Assembly (NCBI GenBank): GCA_900544985.1
Contig: UQXK01000041.1
Location: 1 to 14,612 of the forward strand
Source of the DNA: an uncultured Eubacteriales bacterium
GTDB lineage: Bacteria; Bacillota; Clostridia; Oscillospirales; CAG-272
Length of the DNA: 14,612 nucleotides
Reading direction: 5' to 3'
Every line of letters begins with the position of its first letter. Within the stretch, counting starts at the first letter, position 1. A program made the translations under genes and the position numbers. This document shows, one piece after another, positions 6,588 to 11,822 of this stretch. The notes below the pieces were generated by a model, which made no database searches, had not been told where the DNA came from, and was given only the letters and a program-made list of their open reading frames with translations.

Positions 6588-7494
6588 TTTTTCCGCCTCC
6601 TATAAGATTTACATAATAGCTTTCAAGACTTTCGTCCCTCTCTTTTACGGATATAAGCTCGCAGTTCTGTTTTTCAAGAGCGCCCGTAAGCTTGCTTATT
6701 ACAACTTTTCCGTATATGTCCGCAGTCTTTCCTGTAAGTATTTTGTAATCCTCACCCATTTCGTCAAGCACACGCGAAAGCGCTTTCGTATCGCTTACCT
6801 CTACGCGAATGCATTTTCTGCAAGATTCTTCAAGCTCTTCTCTGCTCACTTCCTTTATCATTCTGCCGCCGTCGATAAATCCGTAATGCGTCGCAAGCTT
6901 TGAAAGCTCGTCGAGTATGTGGCTCGAAATGAGAACGGTTATCCTCTTTTCGCGGTTGAGCCGCAGAACAAGCTCTCTTATTTCGATGATTCCCTGCGGG
7001 TCAAGACCGTTTGCAGGCTCATCGAGCACCAGAAAATCGGGATTTCCCGCAAGCGCTATCGCAATCCCAAGACGCTGGCGCATACCGAGAGAGAAATTTT
7101 TCGCTTTCTTTTTTCCCGTGTTTTCAAGCCCGACCAATTTTAAAATATCATAAATGCCGTCAAACGAAGGAATTCCCAGAACGCGGTACTGCTGTTTTAA
7201 ATTTTCCTCCGCCGTCATATCGAGGTATATCGACGGCGTTTCGACGATGGCGCCCATTCTTCTGCGCGCCTTTATAATATCCCTTTCCGTATTTTTCTTT
7301 CCGTAGAGCGTATATTCCCCGGATGTAGGTTCTTGAAGTCCGCATATAACCCTTATAAGCGTGGTTTTTCCCGCTCCGTTTTTTCCTACAAATCCGTAGA
7401 TCGCACCTTTCGGAATATTCATGGAAAACGAATCGAGCGCTTTGAAATCTCTGTATTTTTTGCTCAAAGCGTTTGTCTTTAAGACATATTCCAT
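6580..7494 (-). CDS. ABC transporter ATPase, BcrA/LanF-like
   Basis: This 304-residue cytosolic ATPase has Walker A GKNGAGKTT (37-45), signature FSLGMRQ (134-140), Walker B FLVLDEP (154-160), D-loop GLD (163-165) and switch histidine H192. At the Q-loop position it carries Glu instead of Gln (GAIVETPSIY, E85). This E-loop is a recognised feature of lantibiotic-immunity ATPases and is also frequent in BcrA-like proteins. About 80 residues follow the core, an extension of the sort seen in BcrA relatives. GGAGG (7507-7503) lies 8 nt before the ATG. The gene has its own promoter region with 12-bp-spaced repeats at 7540-7580. I infer a role in detoxification of, or immunity to, a peptide antibiotic; the compound is unknown. 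Confidence 0.92.
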   Translation of the reverse strand: MEYVLKTNALSKKYRDFKALDSFSMNIPKGAIYGFVGKNGAGKTTLIRVICGLQEPTSGEYTLYGKKNTERDIIKARRRMGAIVETPSIYLDMTAEENLKQQYRVLGIPSFDGIYDILKLVGLENTGKKKAKNFSLGMRQRLGIAIALAGNPDFLVLDEPANGLDPQGIIEIRELVLRLNREKRITVLISSHILDELSKLATHYGFIDGGRMIKEVSREELEESCRKCIRVEVSDTKALSRVLDEMGEDYKILTGKTADIYGKVVISKLTGALEKQNCELISVKERDESLESYYVNLIGGGKNA

Positions 7495-7524
7495 AAAAAC
7501 AACCTCCTTTTTTATGATACGGAC

Positions 7525-7580
7525 ATTCTAAAACAGAAAGGTAAAGAAAACGGTAAACAAGACGGTAAAGAAAAAGTAAA
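7525..7580 (-). promoter_or_regulatory. ABC operon promoter with 12-bp-phased direct repeats (candidate response-regulator sites)
   Basis: GGTAAA occurs at 7540, 7552 and 7564 (exactly 12 bp apart), and AGTAAA follows at 7575; on the coding strand these read TTTACC. A -10-like TAGAAT lies at 7530-7525, about 25 nt upstream of the ATPase ATG after the likely start point. No good -35 hexamer is present at 17 bp. A weak -35 plus phased direct repeats ending 9 bp above the -10 is the layout expected for activation by an OmpR-family regulator, here presumably the one encoded just upstream. Confidence 0.6.
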
Positions 7581-7611
7581 TATCATAATTTTCAAGAAAA
7601 GCGGCGGGAAT

Positions 7612-8271
7612 TCAGCTTCTTAATTTGAATCCTATTCCCCAGACAGCCTCTATATAATCTTTCCCGCTTATGTCGCGGAGCTTCTTTCTGAGATTGCTTA
7701 TATGCATTTTGAGAGAAGTCTCCGTACAGTCCGGCGTATCATAGCTTATCCTGTCCAGAATCGCCGATTTTGTTATGACCTGCGCGGGATTATTTACAAG
7801 AAGTTTTAATATTGCGTATTCTGTTCGGGTAAGTTTCGCCTCATTTTCGCCGCACGTTACCTCACGGGTGTTTATATCAAGAGAAATATCGTCAAAATGA
7901 AGAACGCCGCTTTGGGAAACAGGACCTCTTCGCAGTGCAACGGATATCCTTGCCAAAAGTTCTTTTGAATTAAACGGTTTTGTCACATAATCGACGGCAC
8001 CTGAGATAAGCAGCGATACCTTATCGTCGACATCTGCCTTTGCGCTCAATACTATTACGGGAATATCCTTTATTTCGGTAAGAACATCTTCTCCCGAAAG
8101 TCCGGGAAGCATGAGGTCGAGAAGCACAAGATCGACCTTTTTATTTGACAAAACAAGAAGCGCCTCCGTTCCCGAATACGCTCGCAAAACAAAATATCCC
8201 TCTTTTGTAAGCAGCTCTTCGAGCGCATTTCCTATGTGTATATCGTCATCGACAATAAGTATATTTTTCAT
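7612..8271 (-). CDS. OmpR-family response regulator of the ABC exporter module
   Basis: A 219-residue regulator. The receiver domain spans about residues 1-115, with the acidic pocket D8-D10, phospho-acceptor D52 in LVLLDLMLPG, S76 and K98 in YVTKPF. The C-terminal winged helix (about 123-218) contains KLTRTEYAILKLLVNNP and the terminal VWGIGFKL motif typical of OmpR/PhoB proteins. GAGGG lies 4 nt before the ATG. It is the first gene of the module, separated from the ATPase by 117 nt that contain the phased repeats. I infer that it is phosphorylated by the kinase at 4844-5737 and activates the exporter promoter. Confidence 0.93.
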   Translation of the reverse strand: MKNILIVDDDIHIGNALEELLTKEGYFVLRAYSGTEALLVLSNKKVDLVLLDLMLPGLSGEDVLTEIKDIPVIVLSAKADVDDKVSLLISGAVDYVTKPFNSKELLARISVALRRGPVSQSGVLHFDDISLDINTREVTCGENEAKLTRTEYAILKLLVNNPAQVITKSAILDRISYDTPDCTETSLKMHISNLRKKLRDISGKDYIEAVWGIGFKLRS

Positions 8272-8301
8272 ATTTCCCTCTTGTATCCTTTTATATTAAA
8301 A

Positions 8302-8394
8302 TCACAGCAAAGCGTTAAAGCCCGATTTATCACGCAATGATGATTGCAAATGCCGCAAATCTTCACTCCTCATGGGTTTGATTATATCTACCAC
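8302..8394 (-). CDS. Possible small ORF in the response-regulator leader (uncertain)
   Basis: An open frame of 30 codons starts with GTG at 8394, with an internal ATG at 8373, and ends with TGA at 8302, 30 nt before the response-regulator start. The internal part reads MRSEDLRHLQSSLRDK and looks more protein-like than random AT-rich DNA. The translation signal is weak: AAGGA lies only 3 nt before the GTG, and nothing good precedes the ATG. It could be a leader peptide, the tail of a decayed gene, or chance. Confidence 0.2.
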   Translation of the reverse strand: MVDIIKPMRSEDLRHLQSSLRDKSGFNALL

Positions 8395-8627
8395 CCTTCC
8401 TTAAAGACAAGGCGTTTGCGGCAAGATCATAAACACCGAATTTTCGCAAATAAAAACTTTTTCCATAATTATTATACTTATTTTCAAATATAACATCAAT
8501 AAAGCAGATGTAAACATTGGATTCAGAAAATCTTTTATATTTATTATTATATACTTAACTTCGTTTTTAATATACATTGTTATAAAATCGCATTTTTGTG
8601 CGTCGGCAACGATTTTTACAAAAAAAT
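8395..8627 (-). promoter_or_regulatory. AT-rich gap upstream of the response regulator, with a candidate promoter at 8471-8499
   Basis: I see no gene in this stretch. The best promoter on the minus strand is TTGATG (8499-8494), a 17-bp spacer and TATAAT (8476-8471). TTTACA (8514-8509) with TATATT 16 bp away is a second possibility. With the first, the response-regulator transcript would carry an unusually long leader of about 190 nt that includes the small open frame at 8302-8394. I recognise no known riboswitch in it. Confidence 0.45.
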
Positions 8628-8659
8628 AACGGAACAGCTTGCATTCAAACTGTTCCGTT
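8621..8659 (-). terminator. Terminator of the marR gene
   Basis: AACGGAACAG (8628-8637) and CTGTTCCGTT (8650-8659) form a 10-bp stem with a 12-nt loop. On the minus strand it is followed by ATTTTTTTGT. It begins 8 nt after the marR stop codon, a good rho-independent terminator. Confidence 0.88.
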
Positions 8660-8667
8660 GATCTTAT

Positions 8668-9141
8668 TTATTTTTGAGGATATTTTTCTTCTCTCGCCTT
8701 TGTTATCTTCGCAAAATTCTCGTTCAGTTTTTCGAGAGTTATATAAAAAGAGACAAGCTCGCTTTCCGTTATGCCGTCGTCGGCGCTGTTCTGAACGTCA
8801 AGCGCTTCGCTGCTTATTATCTTCGCAAGCTCTACGCCCTTTTCGGTAAGAACAAGACGCGAATTATAATTTCTGCGCTTTCCATTGCCCCCGACATAGC
8901 TTACATATCCGTCGCGGCAAAGGCTCTCTATCTCCCTCGATACAAGAGAGCGGTCTATCATACTTTTTGCCGCAAGCTCCGTTGCGGTAAGCCCATCGGG
9001 ATGAGAGAAAAGCTCGTACACCCAGAATATATGAACCCCCTTGACGCCGAGATAAGGCGCTGTTGATATTTTTATTTTATGTATGCATTTGTAAATTCCG
9101 TCTATAAGAAGAGTAAATTTCGCAAATCTCTCCGCTTCCAT
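8668..9141 (-). CDS. MarR-family transcriptional regulator
   Basis: A 157-residue protein with the MarR fold. N-terminal dimerisation helices are followed by the winged helix: LTATELAAKSMIDRSLVSRE (51-70) is the helix-turn-helix with recognition helix near 63-73. The wing is at about 83-100 (YVGGNGKRRNYNSRLVLT). C-terminal helices complete the dimer interface. MarR proteins bind short palindromes as dimers and release DNA on binding a small ligand, often an aromatic compound or acyl-CoA. GGAG lies 5 nt before the ATG. It follows the acyl-CoA ligase gene by 77 nt and has its own promoter containing a palindrome. I infer that it represses itself and the ligase gene, and that the ligand may be the ligase substrate or product. 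Confidence 0.9.
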   Translation of the reverse strand: MEAERFAKFTLLIDGIYKCIHKIKISTAPYLGVKGVHIFWVYELFSHPDGLTATELAAKSMIDRSLVSREIESLCRDGYVSYVGGNGKRRNYNSRLVLTEKGVELAKIISSEALDVQNSADDGITESELVSFYITLEKLNENFAKITKAREEKYPQK

Positions 9142-9171
9142 AAAAACTCCGTTTTTTCACTTAATGTATTT

Positions 9172-9202
9172 AGTATATCAACTAAATTGTTAGTTGTCAA
9201 CA
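9172..9202 (-). promoter_or_regulatory. marR promoter with overlapping palindrome
   Basis: On the minus strand TTGACA (9200-9195), 17 bp and TATACT (9177-9172) form a near-consensus promoter, giving a leader of about 24 nt. The spacer contains the perfect inverted repeat CAACTAA-N4-TTAGTTG (9179-9196). TGTTGAC lies at 9202-9196, as in the ligase promoter. This placement suits autorepression by the MarR protein. Confidence 0.75.
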
Positions 9203-9218
9203 TCAAAAATAAGCTGTT

Positions 9219-10916
9219 TCAGTCTATCGTTCTGTCTATTTTGAATCTCTGTATTTTCCTTAGCGTATTCTTCGGAAAATCCTCCGTTCTTATCTTTAAA
9301 AGTCCTATTTTTTTATACGGAACAGCGGTGCGGTTGTAGTCATCTACAAATTTTTGCAGATATTTTTTCACGTCGGTTATAACGTTGCTCTTCATATATT
9401 CCTCGTCGGGGAAAACCTCCGCGACAATGGCATTATGCTCTATTCCGCGCTTGCTCTGCCCCTCGTAAACCACTACATCCAAAACGCCGGGAACAGGTGC
9501 AAGAACGCTCTCTATCTCCTCCGGATAGACATTTTTTCCGTTGGAAAGTATGATAAGATTTTTAAGTCTTCCCGTTATATAGAGCGCACCGTTTTCATCG
9601 AGCTTTCCGAAATCCCCCGTTTTAAAATAGCCCTCTTCGTCGAAAACATCTGCGGTCGCCTCTTCGTTTTTGTAATATCCGAGCATAACATTCGGACCTT
9701 TTACTCTGATCTCTCCCTCTCCGTCGTCATTAGGGTCGGCGATCTTCACTTCGTCGCACGGAAGAACAAATCCGACGCTGCCCTTTATACGCGCCTTATT
9801 TCTGTTTACCGAAATAAGCGGAGAACATTCCGTTATACCGTAACCGTTTATCACATCTATTCCCCATGCCTCGAAAGAATCCGATATTTCAGCGCTCAAA
9901 GGCGCGCCGCCTGAAATGACCATTTTCAGCTCTCCACCGAAAGCGTCGAGAACCGATTTAAAGAAAAGTCTTCTCTTATCTATACCGATCTTCCTCAGCG
10001 CACCGCTTAGTTTCATCATGGCAAAAAGCGCCTTGTCTTTTCCGTTTTCCTTTGCGTTCGCAAGTATCTTTCTGTAAAATGTTTCAAGATAAAGCGGCAC
10101 AAGGACAAGGTGTTCGGGCTTTTCCGTTTTTAATTCCTTTAAAACGTATCTTACGCCCATGGAAAGATAAACTTCGCTTCCCACACATATATGCCCGAGT
10201 ATATTTATCGTAGATCCGAATGTATGATGAAGAGGAAGAACGGCTATCGTTTTTTTAGATACGGTTATATATTTAAGTCCGTTTGCAATATCGGAAAGGA
10301 GAGCTTTTTGAGAAAGCTTTACGCCCTTTCCCTTGCCCGTTGTTCCCGATGTAAAAACTATCTCGCACACATCGTTTGTGTCGTGTTTCATATTGAAATA
10401 TGAATTATCACCCGAAGTAATGCGGTCTTTACCCCTGTTTTTCAGTTTTTCCAGATTGTCGTCAACGTCCGATGCACCTATAACTATGCGCTCCTTTATT
10501 TTTTCGGAAATATCCATTATGATGTCAGATTTTTCCGAAAGCGAAGCGTCGCAAATCATGTATTCGCAATCTGCAAAATCCGCTGTCGCGGCAAGCTCTT
10601 CCGCGCTCCATTCCGCGTCAAGCGGCACTATTACAGCCCCCGACGCTATAAGTGAAAGATAAGATATTATCCAGGAATAAGACATTTTTCCTATAACGGC
10701 AATATGTTTCTTCTGATATCCGCGGCATATAAACTCCGTGCCGAGCGCGCGCACATCTTCACAGAGAGTCTCGAAACTTATTTTTTCGGAATTTTTTGAT
10801 CTCGGGTGGCTCCTGTAAGAAAAAGCCGTCCTATTTGCATATCTCTTGCACGATACCTCTATAAGTTCGCGCATTGTTTTATATTCTATCGAAGGAAGAA
10901 GAGCATAATTTTTCAT
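9219..10916 (-). CDS. AMP-dependent acyl-CoA synthetase-like ligase (long-chain fatty acid type)
   Basis: A 565-residue member of the ANL adenylating enzymes, which activate a carboxylate as acyl-AMP and then usually transfer it to CoA. Motifs in order: phosphate loop FTSGTTGKGKG (188-198), ISGGAPL (334-340), NGYGITECSP (357-366), the FKTGDFG hinge region (431-437), GRLKNLIILSNGKNVYPEEI (449-468), and the C-terminal catalytic lysine in TLRKIQR (K554). YGITECSP resembles long-chain acyl-CoA or acyl-ACP synthetases. No signal peptide or fused acyltransferase is present. I chose the ATG at 10916 because GGAGA lies 5 nt upstream; an open frame extends to 11006, but that would include the promoter and operators. 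The MarR gene follows. Confidence 0.9.
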   Translation of the reverse strand: MKNYALLPSIEYKTMRELIEVSCKRYANRTAFSYRSHPRSKNSEKISFETLCEDVRALGTEFICRGYQKKHIAVIGKMSYSWIISYLSLIASGAVIVPLDAEWSAEELAATADFADCEYMICDASLSEKSDIIMDISEKIKERIVIGASDVDDNLEKLKNRGKDRITSGDNSYFNMKHDTNDVCEIVFTSGTTGKGKGVKLSQKALLSDIANGLKYITVSKKTIAVLPLHHTFGSTINILGHICVGSEVYLSMGVRYVLKELKTEKPEHLVLVPLYLETFYRKILANAKENGKDKALFAMMKLSGALRKIGIDKRRLFFKSVLDAFGGELKMVISGGAPLSAEISDSFEAWGIDVINGYGITECSPLISVNRNKARIKGSVGFVLPCDEVKIADPNDDGEGEIRVKGPNVMLGYYKNEEATADVFDEEGYFKTGDFGKLDENGALYITGRLKNLIILSNGKNVYPEEIESVLAPVPGVLDVVVYEGQSKRGIEHNAIVAEVFPDEEYMKSNVITDVKKYLQKFVDDYNRTAVPYKKIGLLKIRTEDFPKNTLRKIQRFKIDRTID

Positions 10917-10941
10917 AAAAATCTCCATTCTTGCAAATAAT

Positions 10942-10957
10942 TGTTGATAAATCAACA
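10942..10957. promoter_or_regulatory. Downstream operator-like palindrome in the ligase leader
   Basis: TGTTGATAAATCAACA is a perfect inverted repeat with 7-bp arms and a 2-bp centre. It covers roughly the first 17 transcribed bases of the ligase mRNA. It has the same form, TGTTGAY-N2-RTCAACA, as the site over the -35 box, with centres 39 bp apart. Two sites flanking the promoter suggest cooperative repression. Confidence 0.7.
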
Positions 10958-10965
10958 TTGACAGT

Positions 10966-10996
10966 ATTATACCATCGCATTGTTGACTTGTCAACA
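10966..10996 (-). promoter_or_regulatory. Ligase promoter with operator over the -35 box
   Basis: On the minus strand TTGACA (10994-10989), 17 bp and TATAAT (10971-10966) match the sigma-A consensus exactly. The perfect palindrome TGTTGAC-TT-GTCAACA (10981-10996) contains the -35 hexamer. The adjacent MarR gene makes its product the first candidate to bind here. Confidence 0.85.
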
Positions 10997-11214
10997 TATT
11001 TAACAAAATAATTATGTTCCCTTCATAAAAGTAATTATATTTAAATTCGATTTTTTGTAAAGCAGACCAACAGCCTCAATGCAAAAAAATCAAAATATTG
11101 CAGATGAAAAGCCGATTTTATGATTTTATTATAATGTATAAAACTGCGCATTTCCGCTAAAAAGCCTAAATATAAGAACAGTCGCGGTATTTAGATAAAT
11201 ACTCATAAAACAAT
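10997..11214. other. AT-rich intergenic region without a recognisable gene
   Basis: Between the ligase promoter and the terminator at 11215-11253 I find only AT-rich sequence with short A and T runs. There is no coding frame of credible length, no tRNA-like structure, and no clear promoter beyond the one for the ligase. Confidence 0.6.
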
Positions 11215-11253
11215 AAAATCCGACCTGCGGTTACGATCACAGGTCGGATTTTT
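11215..11253. terminator. Bidirectional terminator after the pyrophosphatase-like gene
   Basis: AAAATCCGACCTG (11215-11227) pairs with CAGGTCGGATTTT (11240-11252), a 13-bp stem with a 12-nt loop, flanked by A and T runs on the two sides. On the minus strand it lies about 55 nt after the stop of the gene at 11309 and is followed by TTTTATTG. Confidence 0.88.
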
Positions 11254-11308
11254 GCTTATTGTTTCGATGAAACGATGGAGTCTTTTCATCAATATTAAAA
11301 ACAGGAAT

Positions 11309-11656
11309 TTATCGTCTTATTAAAACACCTTTCATATTTTCCGATTCGTTATGTGTTTCATATACGATCTTCAATTCTTCCTCTGTACATCCTATCAATA
11401 TTTTGATTTCCGAATCTCTCTTCATCAAATCAATCGTGCAAATTACAGCATTTACCTTCTTTTCAGCACTTCCTACCCATACATCTATTCCCGAACCGTC
11501 CATAGAAGACGTATTATTTAAATATCCGTAATCTAAGTCATAAATAAAATCGGGATATTTAGGATGTGCCGTTCCTTTTGGTCTGTCAATTATAATCTCA
11601 GAATTATTCACTAATTTATCTAATGCATTCCAAAAATCTTCATCATATCGATTCAT
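11309..11656 (-). CDS. Short inorganic pyrophosphatase-like protein, active site apparently incomplete
   Basis: A 115-residue protein. Residues 21-46 (with IDRPKG at 23-28 and PDFIYDLDYGYL at 35-46) and MDGSGIDVWVG (52-62) recall family I soluble pyrophosphatases, where a nYGfiP segment is followed by DGDPLDVLV. The full enzyme is about 165-180 residues. Here the loop has D53 and D58 but S55 where the middle catalytic aspartate is expected. The later acidic DExxxDxK region is reduced to RDSEIK (80-85). GGAGA lies 7 nt before the ATG. The gene ends before a strong terminator and is more AT-rich by eye than metH upstream. Related short proteins are, as I recall, annotated as pyrophosphatases in Clostridia. 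Catalysis is doubtful; a binding or regulatory role is possible. Confidence 0.7.
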   Translation of the reverse strand: MNRYDEDFWNALDKLVNNSEIIIDRPKGTAHPKYPDFIYDLDYGYLNNTSSMDGSGIDVWVGSAEKKVNAVICTIDLMKRDSEIKILIGCTEEELKIVYETHNESENMKGVLIRR

Positions 11657-11822
11657 ATAACTATCTCCATAAATTCCGATTTACCTGTAAACCCATTTTG
11701 AAAACGCTGTGTTTTCAAGGCGTTTCGCCTGTTTTGTGTTCCGGTATTATGTATTTTCTCTTGTTTTTGCCATTACGATCCGAAGCAAGGGAAAACTTTC
11801 TTTCGGCAATAATAAACTCCCG
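11657..11822. other. Gap between metH and the pyrophosphatase-like gene, with two inverted repeats
   Basis: TTGAAAAC-N5-GTTTTCAA (11698-11718) and AGGCG-TTT-CGCCT (11718-11730) abut each other. Neither is followed by a proper U-tract on the minus strand, so I do not call a terminator. No consensus promoter is visible, so the short gene may depend on metH read-through. Confidence 0.4.

Noticed and set aside
7540..7580. Short direct repeats as a CRISPR array
   Set aside because: The units are six bases with six-base gaps, far below CRISPR repeat and spacer sizes; a promoter-proximal binding array explains them better.
10917..11006. N-terminal extension of the acyl-CoA ligase
   Set aside because: It would be encoded by the promoter and operators; the ATG at 10916 has GGAGA upstream and begins the family-like sequence.
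11698..11730. Terminator for metH
   Set aside because: The two inverted repeats are real but neither is followed by a U-tract on the minus strand.
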